Assembly (NCBI GenBank): GCA_029204225.1 | Contig: CM055097.1 | Location: forward strand, 59,896,883 to 59,960,882 | Reading direction: 5' to 3' | DNA: 64,000 nucleotides | Origin: Diphasiastrum complanatum | Lineage: Eukaryota; Streptophyta; Lycopodiopsida; Lycopodiales; Lycopodiaceae | Shown here: positions 49,801 through 61,834 of the stretch, piece after piece | How positions within the stretch are numbered: the stretch's first letter is position 1 | How the letters are laid out: the number at the start of each line of letters is the position of its first letter | The notes under the pieces: generated by a model | The model's database searches: none | The model's input: the letters and a program-made list of their open reading frames with translations, nothing else | What the model was told of the DNA's origin: nothing | Translations under genes and position numbers: made by a program

Positions 49801-51515
49801 TTTCAAATCATTAATCTCTGCTCTGGAGTACAACTCAGGTTTGAAAAGTACACTAAGCGAGAAATTTTCCATCTTGGTTATATTCATCATAAGTTAGTAA
49901 CATCACCTTCATGTAAAGCATTTATATGAAACACTAGGTGAGATAACCTAACTTAAGAGATTAAAGTTAAAGAAATAGTAAAATAATTATAACTATAGTC
50001 TGAAATCATCCACAAACTCTGGCAGATAATTCATAAGTTTTCAAGTACAAATATCCTTAGAATCCAATTTCAAGATATCATAATTCATTTAACTAGAATA
50101 TCTAGGAAAATCATTAAGATATAGAATGATTAAAACTCAACTCTGAGTATCCCAAATACTCTTTTGAGTTAAATACTCCAGTTTCTAACACCAAATGCAA
50201 GAAAATACCATTCATTCATCTTAATAGACTTGTCTGTCTCCTAAGATAACTGGAGATCCAATTCAAATGAAGAACTGCACTCAAGCATCTGCAGACCATA
50301 AACTATAGCTAAATACCATCCACTAGATAAATTAAATTCTCCACAAATACTTATCTTGTGAGAATTTTTGTGAGATCCATAGGTTCTCAAATAAAATACT
50401 GGAGTAGAGAGATTCAAAACACTAATTTGAATTCTTACTCATCAAAACTAGGGACAAGCTTCTGTCAACTAACAGATCCAATGTAATCCACGTATCAGAT
50501 TCCACTTCTAAACCTCACAATTGACATCCAAAACTGTGGATAACTCAATGGTTACAAAGATATTAGTTACGAATTCATCTGAATGAATTCTAACCAAGAA
50601 ATTAATAACCAGTATTAAGCAATTATTTACAGGGATTACCAAAATCCTAAATGCAAAATATATTTCCCGATCACACTTACTACCATTGATGTCCACTCTT
50701 CTGCCCTCCTTAGAATTTTCAATTCTCTGAAAATCTATTTCAGCTAAGGTACCAAGAAGATGTAACGACATTAGTAAATGTTTAAAAACTAATTACTTTA
50801 GGAAAAAATCCAAAACAATTTCATTTATGTCCTATACCTGGGTTGAATATCTGATATATCAAAAATCATTTACTAGTATATGAAACAGTACTAGTCTGAT
50901 CTTTTGAATATAATTCACCAATAGGATTTTACTGGAAATGAAATCAGTTGTGTAATTCCTATTTTTAAAAAAATTTCAATAAAATTTGACTATTTTTTTT
51001 TATTGACTGGTTTGGCATTACTTCATTAATATTGACAAAACCTATCCAAACATAGAATATGAAATTACATGAATGGAAATCCCACCAATAGAATTTCAGT
51101 AATTCTTGAACAGTATCTTGTCAGATTTATTGACTAGATAAAGAATACTATTGTCACTCATCCAATCTGGTCATTTCATATTGTCTGGCGATTTTAATTC
51201 AAATTTAACTAGTTTTTTGCACAAACGTTCACTTGACTAATTACTATCGATCTACATCGATTAGAAAACTTATCAGACAAGTAACTAATTTCCAATTATC
51301 AAATGGAAATACAATTAGACTTCTAGGATATCGAGGTTATTGGACACTTAGTGGGTCCTGCCACTAAAATACTGCCATAACTAAGCTTATCAAGTGGGCC
51401 CTGCCACAATACACTATATAGTTAGGAGTAATAAGCGTGAGGGCATTGGCAACCTACGTATATAAGCCCAGTGAGAATGCCAAAGGGATCTGTATAATTT
51501 GTAGAACTAGGAATA
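49801..51515. other. AT-rich noncoding DNA, no gene seen
   Basis: Long stretch with only short random frames. At 51431 a gtgagggcattggcaacc block followed by tatataagccc resembles the start of the LTR at 52815, suggesting a truncated LTR end. Confidence 0.45.
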
Positions 51516-51554
51516 AGTGACTTGGGAATACACTTGTCAAATGTGTGAAAAACA

Positions 51555-52765
51555 TGATATTACATGCATGTTTATCAAAGAATTTCTGGACAGAAGCCGT
51601 CTTGATAGCTACATATATTCAAAATCAACTTACAATCAAAGCCTTAGTCGACAAAACACCCAAAGAGGTGTGGGTAGGTTCAAAACCATCGATAAGGCAT
51701 CTTTGAACTTTTGGTTGCATCATTTTCACACAAATTCCAACAGAACTTTGAAAGAAGCTAGATTCTACTAATTTTTAAGTCTATCTTTGTTTCGAATCAT
51801 AAGGCTTATAGGATCTACAATCAAGTGTTGCCTAAGAATATTATAGCAAGTAGCGATGTTATCTTTCTCGAAAATCAGTTTGTTGATCTCAAGGGAAAGG
51901 AGAAAGTTACAAATGTCGAATCCATACCCGATAATGCATTAGATTTGAATCTAAACTCCATTTTAATTAATGATTCAGAAGAAGATGACTCAACATAGAC
52001 ATAGTAGCAGTAGCTGGATATGTCAGTTCCTCGAAGATAAAATTGAGACAAAGTTCTAAACAGATTTATTGACAATGTCATAGCCACTTGTTATTTTGTG
52101 GAGGAGCCAGTCAATTATTTTGAGGTGATATCTAGTCTAGATGAAGATCAGCAATGGACAAAGACTATCAACCTTTCATTAAGAACTAGACATGGACTGT
52201 TACAAACCTATCAGTTGGTAAGTATATCATTATCTGCAAATACAAAGTCGATGGATCAGTTGATCGATAGAAGGCAAGGCTAGTTGTAGCTAGAAGATTT
52301 TCTCAGATCCTGAATGTTGATTATTCAGAAACTTTCAATCCCATGGTCAAACATTTGTTGATCGGACTTTTAATTTCATTTGCAACAATGCAGATCTAGA
52401 AATTCACTAGATGGATGTACAAATATCATTTTTACATGGTGTAATAGAAGAAGACATTTATATGTCTCAACCCAAAGACTATGAGTTGGAGGGAAACACC
52501 CATCAACTTATGCAAGCTTCAAAAACTTTTTTATGGGCTTAAACAATCGTCTCATGCTTGGGTTCATCGAATCAACGCAAGGCTTCATACCAAGTTTAGC
52601 TGATTGTAATGTTATGACAAATTAGTGGATTCATCTTTCATTATCATTATATTATATGTTGATGACACATTACTTTTTAGTAATGACATTCGAATGTTGA
52701 AGGATGTCAAAAAGATGTTATCGAAAGAATTCAACATGATAGATTGTTGGAGGATTTGTGGTAAA
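51555..52765 (+). pseudogene. Copia integrase-RT remnant, heavily decayed
   Basis: Blocks in shifting frames: ACLSKNFWTEAVLIATYIQN and DKTPKEVWVGSKPSIRHL (integrase end, 51560-51690), FGCIIFTQI, then RT: KYKVDGSVDR...KARLVARRF, NVDYSETFNPMVK, DVQISFLHGVIEEDIYMSQP, and LYVDDTLLFSNDIRMLKDVK (active site Y-V-D-D at about 52655), KEFNMID. At least ten stops or shifts. Ends just before the LTR at 52815. Confidence 0.82.
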
Positions 52766-52814
52766 GAGACAAGCTAATTCTTGGTTAGATCATAGATCTA
52801 CATTAATGAATAAG

Positions 52815-53437
52815 TGTGAGGGATTTGGCACCCTGCGTGTTTAAGTCCAACCTAATGGTCAAATGGTTATTGATTTATTAGTTGTTAATAAAAGGACTGT
52901 AGCCCAATTATGAGAATTAAATGTCGTAGGGCCTAATAGTCAAGTTAGTGAATAAAAGTGGGTTCTCCCCAAAACTCAAATTCAAATTCAAATAAGGAGA
53001 GAGACAGGACTTGGCCAATAGGCTTTGAAGGCAAGTGCCCTAGAATCTACTATAAGTAGTGGTGCTTTGTAGTTCATTTTTTATGTTCAATCAAGAACTC
53101 TACCAAATTGCATTTGGATGTCCTTGCTCTTCTTTCTTGCTCCATATCTCATGTTTTTTTGCTATCTTTATGTGTTTTGGATTTGCTAGTTGTTGGGACT
53201 GAATCATGTTTCTAATTTATGAGAGAGAGAGAGAGAGAAGTGAGCTTGACCTTGGTGATAAGGGTTAATGGATCGTACTGTTAGATGTTTAATCATAATC
53301 ATGTATATAAATCTAGACTATGTTATCGCTCTCATGGGAATGAACTTTTGCGTGAGATGTAAAGAATCCTCTTCCATTCTTGATGCTATGCAAGTGCTTA
53401 GATCTAGGGTTGAATGTGGATAGTAAATCCCATTACA
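52815..53437 (+). repeat. Gypsy-type LTR (623 bp)
   Basis: Begins TGTGAGGGATTTGG and ends CCCATTACA, with TG...CA ends. It is followed at once by the primer-site-like attttggcgcctttgtcagg, close to the tttggcgccgttgccgggga that follows the 5' LTR in many plant Gypsy elements. No second LTR was found in the window. Confidence 0.65.
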
Positions 53438-53460
53438 ATTTTGGCGCCTTTGTCAGGGAG
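53438..53460 (+). promoter_or_regulatory. Gypsy primer-binding-site-like sequence
   Basis: ttggcgcctttgtcaggga lies right after the LTR, differing at a few positions from the common plant Gypsy form. The element would run rightward from here. Confidence 0.6.
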
Positions 53461-54708
53461 TTACGCCAATTTCTCATTTTCAGCATGTTTATGATGCTTG
53501 GATGAATGTTAGCTCTCATTTAGGCATCATGATTTTTGCATGATACTAGTGTTAGAATTACATTTTTAAGATTAGTTTTGGGAGATTTTCTTGATGTTGT
53601 GTTAATTTCTTGCTTGTAGTCACCTGAGATTTATGAGTAAGGAAGGAGAGTAATACCAAACTTCAGTTCACTGTTGGCTCTCTTTTGTCCTTTCTTCACA
53701 GATTCACTACCTCTGTGAACACGGCTTTTTCTCTTTTCTTTCTTTTATTGCTTTCGACGTTACAGTTCGTTATAGATTATCTTCTTGTTAGAACAGTCAA
53801 TAGCAGAAGCGTTTCTTAGTTTCAATGTATTTCCCAGTCTGTCAATGGGAAAACAGGTTTGATACTCAGCTACATGCATACACTAGCCATGTAACCATCT
53901 ATAGCTAAAGAGGATCAGCGTTTCAGAGCAGGGAGCAGACCTACACTAACTACTAAATCAAAGAACAATCAAGAACTAGATTAGCTACTGAAAACAAGAT
54001 TCAAGAAACAAGATTCCTAGCAGCATTTTAACAATCTAAGAATCAAGAAACACTCATCACTTGATGCTTAGATTACTCAAGAACAATCAAGAATTGGACT
54101 GTAAAGAAATATGCAAAAATCACACCACAGATCTAGCCTATTTAGTTTACTTGAATGCTAGTTCCTACATTAATCCACAAACAAGAAAAGAAGCTAATCC
54201 ACTCTACAAAAGCAACAAATCTAATCCACTCTACAGTCCACAACCACACACAAATGGAGGGAAAGGCAAGATCATAAATGCATCACTCAATAAACAAGCA
54301 TGATCAAGGAGCTCAATGGATGCACCAAACTCGTGAAGGCTCTTCTCATTTCAGCATGGAGTTGATACAACTCTCAAGAAGCTCCTCTTCACAAAGAGGG
54401 AGTCTCTTAAATAAGCAAGAGAGCTCATTAGGTGGCATCCTAGTGGAATTTCCACATTTCACAAAATACAAGTTGAATATTGCCCTCCACTAGAGGTCAC
54501 CATCAAATGGTGGCTCACTCTACTTTCTTTAAGAGGGGTCTACTTGCATTTATTACATTTGCATAGAAATACTAGTTCCTACATGGTCATTCCATCTTCC
54601 AGGATTCACCATGAGGCTTACACAGTTCTTGCATGTCTTTCCTAGCTAGTATTTCTCGGCTCTCAATCTTCATTAGTCTCGTCTTCTTAGAGACCTCCTC
54701 GGTGTAAG
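53461..54708. other. Gypsy leader / noncoding DNA
   Basis: No protein motif was recognised. Around 53945-54090 the phrase a(a)caatcaagaa(c/t) and related A-rich blocks repeat several times. A minus-strand frame at 54587-54772 (KIESREILARKDMQELCKPH) has no family I recognise. Confidence 0.4.
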
Positions 54709-55560
54709 GTGAGAGGTGCTCTTGAGTTGCTCTGTCCGAGTATCTTGGAGATTCGTCAAAATCAGCCAACATCCTCCTTGGTCATCTCGTACTTGGAAAA
54801 CAAGGTTTACGCACCAGCTGAATCGTCCTGCCAAGCATCCATCTCTTGGGGTCGTCATAGAGTATGTAGCGAGATTGTCACACCCCCCTCGCCTCCCATG
54901 TCTCGTCGTCGTACTCAGCCATCACCGTCACCTGCGTCTATTCTCCTTGCCGCAACTCGCTCTAAACTATTTGTCCCCTCAGCCTCTACTACTACCCTTG
55001 TCTCAGATTCCACACAAGTGTCCTCAGTAATGATTGGATCCACAATCCAAGTTGGAGAAGCAAATTCTACCTCACCCCCACACTCTACTACCATGTCACC
55101 ATCAACCCAGAGATTCATGGAAATGTTTGATGATTCCAACCCCCTCGAGGTAGATGAACATTTTGTGATTGAGCCCTGGACCCCTTGAATCTCGATCCCC
55201 AAGAATGAGATTTGACTAGTTCCATACCATTGAGATTCTAGATTCAGCTCCAGCCTTACAGCAACAGCCGCCAATATCACTAGCATTTCAGGCACCAGAT
55301 GCTTTTCAACTCCCTTTTGTAGTCAGACAACCAAAGCAATCTGATGCATAGGTCCCAAATGGATTCGAAGACAAAGGTATCTTTGAAGAGGAAGATCCAC
55401 AAGCAAATCTTTGTGGCCAATCACGACAACCTATGGGATCAAGTCTTGTTGCTGCTACTGCTGCTATGGCTGTAACTTTGGATTATGGTGATGTCCTTGG
55501 AACTTATTCACACCTTGGACGGATGATCCAAACATTTTTGAACAGAAGAAGTCAATGGAA
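54709..55560 (+). pseudogene. Ser/Pro/Thr-rich frame, possibly Gypsy gag N-terminus
   Basis: An open frame of 159 codons (54709-55188) has a low-complexity Ser/Thr/Pro-rich part (MSRRRTQPSPSPASILL onward). Further readable stretches follow in other frames to 55560 (PALQQQPPISLAFQAPDAFQ, SSLVAATAAMAVTLDYGDV). Position about 1.3 kb downstream of a Gypsy LTR and composition would fit a Gypsy gag N-terminus, but no capsid motif is visible. It could be unrelated. Confidence 0.3.
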
Positions 55561-55724
55561 AAATGAATTGTAGATATGGGATCAGAGAATACACTTATCA
55601 ATCAAAAGGTGATCCAGATCAATAAAGAACTGAAGATAGCAAAACAACATGAGCAAACAACTAAAACTGAGCTGAAAAACATTAAAATTATACACGAAGA
55701 TGTGCTCGAACAACATGTTGGGAA

Positions 55725-56790
55725 CAAGTTAGATCCTTGATAGAGAATGCCAAAAAATCTAGTAGAAGAGACATATCTAAGTACTCTCTTAGCACTTTTC
55801 CAATGATGCATCAAGGGAGGGACCTTGCATATATTGACTCAACTTGCTTACACTATAGCTCAAATCTGGTCTAGTGATTGTCAAATAGATTAAGGAGCCT
55901 ATAAGCTTTCTAAAGAGTGTAATGTCCTGAAAGGATGCTTCATCACCATCATTAGAAACTTTACAAACTTACTCCATAGGGGTATCAATCCCTTTACAAT
56001 CTTTCATGCCAAACCTTTCAAGAATGGAAGTAGCATACTTTGATTGACTTATGAAAGTGAAATCACTACCTCTAGAAACTTCTATTCCAAGTATGAACTT
56101 TAGAAGTCCTAGATCTACCATCTTGAATTCACTAGACAATGCAACTTTAACTTATGCTTTCACCATCATTTCCTATCAATATGATTTCGTCAACATAAAG
56201 AACTAAAATGATGATCTTACCATTATTACACTTGATGTACAAAGAAGGTTCATAAGAACTAATCACAAAGCCAAGGGAGTAGAGAAAATCATGCAACCTA
56301 GAGTACCAAGCTCTAGGTGCTTGCTTCAAGCCATATAGGCTCTTCTTAAAATGGCAAACCTTGTCCTCCTCACCATCCTTGATGAAACCCTTGGATTGCA
56401 ACATGTATATTTCCTCCTCCAAGTAGCCATTCAAAAATGCATTGGTCACATCCATTTGATAGAGATTCCACTTGAACAAAGTAGCAATACAAATGATCAT
56501 TCTAATAGGTACAAGCTTTGCTATAGGTGCATATGTTTTTTCATAATCTATGCCTTTAGTTTGAAGAAATCCCTTAGCAACAAGTCTAGCTTTGTACTTA
56601 CTTATAGATCCATCTTGATTGTACTTTATTTTATAGGTCCACTTACATGCAAGTGACATCTTCCCATATGGAAGGTGTGCACGATTCCATGTTTGATTAT
56701 CTACCAAAGCATCAAACTCTACTTGCATTGCATCTCTCCAAAACTTGTGATCTACTAGCATCATCATAACATGATGGCTCTTCAAGCATT
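55725..56790 (-). pseudogene. Copia family IV reverse transcriptase (active site YVDE)
   Basis: The frame 56785-56147 holds most of RT: FWRDAMQVEFDALVDNQTW, CKWTYKIKYNQDGSISKYKA, MDVTNAFLNGYLEEEIYMLQ and KKSLYGLKQAPRAWYSRLHD, then LVLYVDEIILIGND at about 56200-56160. The catalytic Y-V-D-D reads Y-V-D-E, which should abolish activity. After a stop, the C-terminal RT follows ([59 protein letters not shown]). KRVLRYVSSTRFFGILYQGS ends at about 55725. RNase H and the 3' LTR are missing. Confidence 0.92.
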
Positions 56791-58311
56791 GTGGTTAGAA
56801 AAGAGTAAGAGGTAGAAGGAGTTGTGTCTTCCCTTTGCTTTCCTTTCTCAAAGTATGTGAGCCTTGAAGGCTCAGCCTTGTTCCTTGTGGATCTCCTCGG
56901 TCCCTTTGGTTCTTGAGCTTCATCTTCCAAAAAATCTTTTTCAAGAAGCTCCTCCTCGGGTTGTGCAAAATCTTCAACACATTGAGGATTAGATGCACTT
57001 GGAAACATCTTAGAATTTTGAGATTTATCAAATAAGACATCCTTGCTATCTTTTACTTTGCTCGAAATAGGATCAAATATCCTATATCCTTTGTTGTCTT
57101 CACTATAGCCTAGAAATATTCCTTTGAAGGAAGTTGCATTTTCTTTCCTTCTAGTTTCCAAAGGAATGTGGACATAACATATACATCCAAATACTTTAGA
57201 GTCTTTTACATTGGGCTTATTGCCAAACAAAGCTTGATATGGTGAGATCCCGCCAATAGCACTACTAGGAAGCCTATTACATAATAAATTAGCACAAGTT
57301 ATGGCCTCTCCCCAAAATGAGATGGGTAGAGATGCATCAAGCCTCAAGGACTTTGCACATTCATATAGGCTTCTATTTTTCCTCTCGGCCACCCCATTTT
57401 GTTGGGGGGTGTAGGAACAAGTAAGCTCTCTTAATGTCATTGATCTCACAAAAGTCTCTCATCTTATTGGAGATATATTCTCCTCCATTGTCACATCTTA
57501 GAACTTCAATGCAAGAACTAAGTTGCTTTTCTACTAGAGACTTAAACTTCACAAAAGCTTCATGTACAAGGCTTTTCTTAGACAATAATTCTATCCAAGT
57601 GAATCTAGTACAATCATCTATGAAAGTCACATACATTAAGGCACCTCCATTACTTTCATGAGAAAAAGCATATACATCTGAACGAATAAGATCCACGGGT
57701 GAAGTAGATCTTGTCAAAGAGATCTTGTAGGATGTCTCATGTGACTTTGCAAGGCCACATGCCTCACACACTTTGCCACACTTTGTGAGTGATTTTGGTA
57801 GGCTAAGAGCTAGCTCCTTTGATGCTGACTCCATTGATTGAAGATTGGGATGGCCTAATCTTTTGTGCCAAAGCTCCACTTGAGTCAGCTCTTCCCTAAC
57901 CATATTCACACTTTCAATGGCCACATTAGCATCCAACTTAAAAAGCCTTCTTTGCTTAATGACACTAGTTATGCACTTATCACATTTCAAGATGGAACAT
58001 GCTCCATTTTTGAAATGTACATCTAGTCCATCATCAATTAGTTGACCAACCCTAAGCAAGTTTTTGGTAATGGATAGAACATACAAAACATTATCAAGAT
58101 CTATCCTTTTAGAAGATCCTAAGAATAATGGAATAGATCCTATGCCATCTATCTTACATTCTTGATCACTAGCAGTGTAGATTGATTTCTTAGAATCATT
58201 ACAAGAAATTAAAGTAGAAAAATAATGCTTGTTGAATGACATGTGGGAACTAGCCCCACTATCAATCCACCATGTCTCTTTGCTTGAAGTTGGTGTAGAT
58301 GCTACCATCAA
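56712..58311 (-). pseudogene. Copia family IV protease and integrase
   Basis: Frame 58311-57373: protease with intact WWIDSGASSHMSF and VLYVLSITKNLLRVGQLIDD; pre-integrase VELWHKRLGHPNLQSMESAS and CEACGLAKSHETSYK; integrase core MYVTFIDDCTRFTWIELLSK and LRCDNGGEYISNKM. A frameshift at a C-run near 57400 moves to frame 57449-56712, which continues YTPQQNGVAERKNRSLYECA, FWGEAITCANLLCNRLPSSA, FGCICYVHIPLETRRK and GIFLGYSEDNKGYRIF. The D, D, E residues are all present. A second frameshift near 56770 separates it from RT. Only two shifts in about 530 codons make this the best-preserved element in the window. Confidence 0.93.
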
Positions 58312-58384
58312 GGATGTGTTGAAGCCATCCTCTCCATCCTCCTCTTGTGCAAGATTTCCATGATCCTCATTGCCTTGGTTCTTT

Positions 58385-59205
58385 TTCTTATAGCATTCAA
58401 AAGCAAAGTGTCATTTCTTTCCACAAAAGAAACACCTTAGCTTATCTTTGTTCTTGATCTTCCCTTTGGAGGTAGATCCACCATCCTTGACCTCGGTCTC
58501 CTTGTCTTGGTTCTTCTTGAATGGAAGGGTCTTTTTCTTGCCCTTTGATGTGAAGTTTGATTTTTCATCACCACCATGTAGTGATAAAGACCCCATTCTT
58601 GCCTTGAGGTGTAGAATCCTACTCTCCTCGGCCACAAGAACATTATGCAACTTATCTATTGAAGGAAGTTGGTCTTGAATAGCAAAAGATTGAACTAGAT
58701 TAGTGAACTCATCACCTAGTCCATTCAATATCACTAGTTCTTTGTCTTGGATCTTATCTCCAATAGATCCCAATTCTTTGTTTAAAGATTTTATCGTTAG
58801 GACATATTCTTGTCCACTTTCTCCACTTCCCTTCATACTTTAGAGTACTTGATTCCTTAGCATGAGTACTCTAGAAGTGTTGCTGGATTCATAGATACCC
58901 TTTAATGAATCCCAGGCCTTTTTTGATGAGGCACAAGAAGCCACCTCTTTCAAGAGGTCATTGCCTACATTCATCTTTAGACAATGTAGGTCCAATCTAG
59001 CCCTCTTCTTGTATTTCAATTGTTCTTGGGATACTTCAGGCTCTTTTTCAACTCCTAGAACAATATAAAAGAGGTCATGGATCAAAAATAATGATTTCAT
59101 CCTCATTTTCCAAATGGAATAGTTTGTGGAATTTAGTTTCTCACTAGATTCTAACAAATATCCACTCATGGATGACATATTGAATGGTTTGCCTATGAGA
59201 TGCAC
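58385..59205 (-). pseudogene. Copia family IV gag with TGA inside the zinc knuckle
   Basis: Frame 59205-58840 starts MHLIGKPFNMSSMSGYLLES (or at the internal Met at 59178). It has STNYSIWKMRMKSLFLIHDL and SKKAWDSLKGIYESSNTSRV, typical of the Copia Gag UBN2-type domain. A TAG at about 58841 breaks it. It continues in frame: EYVLTIKSLNKELGSIGDKI, LPSIDKLHNVLVAEESRILH, then a Lys-rich stretch and the knuckle CFFCGKK-stop-HFAFEC (about 58437-58396). The conserved Gly codon of the CCHC motif is a TGA. Confidence 0.9.
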
Positions 59206-59747
59206 AAAGATCTCTTGAATAAGAATGATCTAAGATAGATTTCTAGATTTCTATGAAGCTTTTAATCTTGGCCCAATCAACCTAGCTTAAGCTTGGATGA
59301 AGGTGTAATAGATCTATTCAAAAATTCCAAGCAAAACACACACTCAAGGATTAATTCTAGCACCTTTTTGCTTGATTTCTCTTCACAAACTAAGATCTGA
59401 ACAAATCAGCCTTAATGATCTGATCTAATGCTTCAAGGACTCAAACCTCTATTTGATCATTAGCATTCCAAGGATTAAACCTAGATCTAGACAATGCACT
59501 AAAAAGCATAAATTTTGGACTAGTATGCTAATTTTTGGACCAAAAATACTATGGAAACTTGTTTTAAAGTTTTCTATACGGTTTCACACATGTGAACAGC
59601 ACACCTGCATCCCACAAGTCAATTTGGACCCAAAAAAATGAAGCTATCACTCTCATAGAACTCGCTCACACAAGATTAAATCAAATCAACACTTTGACAA
59701 TGATTTTTCAATTGATTAATGGATCATTACATGCCTCTTAATACTAG
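59206..59747 (-). other. Untranslated leader of Copia family IV
   Basis: Noncoding stretch between primer site and gag start. No conserved frame is visible. Confidence 0.6.
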
Positions 59748-59759
59748 GCTTTGATACTA
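59748..59759 (-). promoter_or_regulatory. Decayed primer binding site of Copia family IV
   Basis: The minus strand reads TAGTATCAAAGC where TGGTATCAGAGC is expected. Both changes are G to A, as with deamination of methylated cytosines. Confidence 0.72.
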
Positions 59760-60521
59760 TGTTGATTTTTAGTAAAAGGACAATGATTGATTGTACTTAA
59801 TCAATCTACAAGATTTGTTGATTGCCAAATCAATGGATCTAAGAAATATTGTATGGACTATGACTAGAGAGCAAAGTACTATAACTTTAGATAGCTTTCC
59901 AAGCATAAAATCACAAGACAAATGTGTGAATCACAAGCAAATTGCTAGATTGTAAATCTCTCAACTTTCTATTGAAATGGTTGATCTCTTTATAGATCAA
60001 GTACGTCCACGAGCTGTGTACTGTCCAGCAGGCCTTCACACGTGTGAAGAGTGCCTAGTCATCTAGATCCACCAATAGGATCCAAATATACTCATTATCC
60101 AAAGTTGACTTATCTCACTAGCTAGAAAACAAAAAAGCTAGTCTTCCACAATTATAGAAATATATCCTATAAAATAGGATCTAGTGGAATATCTAAATCT
60201 TATCCTCTACAACCTGATCCACACGTTTGAACAACAAATTGACATGTGGGAGCATTTACTCATTCACATGGAAGTGCAAGCTAATTACATGAAAATTGGT
60301 CAAAGTGACTTTTTTAGATTCTAGTCACAAATTTTGTTCACACTTGTGCAGATTGAACCAAAATGAATCTAACTATTAACAAGTACTTCACCTACATCCT
60401 TTAACATGTGAGAACAGACTCCACATTTGTGAGATCCTATCATGAACATAGATCTCATGATTGATCAAATTTCATCAAGTTGGAAGTGACAATTTCAATA
60501 ATTATGAATTGAGAGGCATCA
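59760..60521 (-). repeat. Probable 5' LTR of Copia family IV
   Basis: It adjoins the primer site. On the plus strand it starts tgttgattttt, and it may end gaggcatca at 60521 (TG...CA on both strands). No partner LTR exists in the window, so the outer end is a guess. It holds several acacgtgt-like palindromes (about 60037, 60222, 60340). Confidence 0.55.
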
Positions 60522-61834
60522 GTGAAAATTCCTTAAATGTACTTTGAAAAAAAGTGTATAACATAATTTAAGCCCTTTTGTGTTTTAATGGCGTTTGGAC
60601 TTCCAAAAATCATGTGTTGTCTTGAAATGTTATGTGGTATGTAATTATGAAATCTGCAAAAAAAAAATCTACAGTGCTTCATTGAAAATAGACACTTTTA
60701 AAAAATATATATATTGCAAGTTAGAGAATCCTTAAAAAAAAAAACCATGATTTTGGCCTTAAACTAGGATCATTAAAAAATACCAAAAAAGGTTACTCTT
60801 TTTTAGGTCAAAGTCCCAAAACAAATGTCATCGTGTTTAAGAGTATCAGAATAAAAAATGTATAGCAATATTCTGGAGTGTCCGTAGAGATCATATGCAT
60901 TTTTTCTACTACATGTACTCAACTCACACTCAAGTACACAGTCAAAGCACTTGACTCACAAAGTAACAACCAAACACCATGCTCTCAACAAGAGTCTACC
61001 ACACGCTTAACTTGACTTGTTCACCATCCAACTTGAAACACAAGTGGACCACGTGAGACACAAGACTCACACTAAGGAAACCTCACTGCCACCATGAGAT
61101 TATCATCCTCCATCTTACTAGGCTGACATCCTATCAGACGCTTACAAGACAAACTCATAACATTGATATTGTGAAAAAAGTAGATCTTGAATGGATCCAA
61201 ACTCCCAAAATACTTGTCTAAGATTTTTGCACAACAAGCTACAAAAGCTAGAAATGGCAAAGCATCCTAATGCTACCTTTGATACACATGAACTTGACAA
61301 AGCATTCAAGAGACAAAAGAAACTAATAAAAGGTACTGATGGCAGCCAAAAACAATAGCATACCAGCCCTACAACAACAGCCTACCACTTTTGGAAACCT
61401 CTTAAGATCATACACAAAAGCTTGAAGACAATACACAAAACAATGCTCTCAATGGAGGAAGAAACTGTGACAATGATCTATTGATCTCTCTCAACAATAC
61501 AATAAGTTTTTCCAACCTGTTCTCCACGAACTTCAGCCTAATATAGGTGAGAGAAATGACTCTCTCTCCTCTCTCTAGAACTTAGGACCCAAATTTAGAT
61601 CAGTAGCCTAAAATAGCCAATTTTGGCCTATATGTCCAAATAACATGATTTTGGTGTCATTTCGAAGGTCCTGAAGTTTGAGACTTCTTCAACATGAAAT
61701 ATATACTGAAATGAAATTATCTAGGCCTCTTTCACATGTGTGAAATGTTCGATCCAAAACTATGTACAAAAATTGCCAATTTAGGCCTCAAACTAGCTAG
61801 GAAATGTTGACAATTTTCACACTCCCTTTTCAAC
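60522..61834. other. AT-rich noncoding DNA, no gene seen
   Basis: A-rich homopolymer stretches near 60655-60790. No gene motif. A minus-strand 62-codon frame at 61072-61260 has no recognised homology. Confidence 0.45.
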
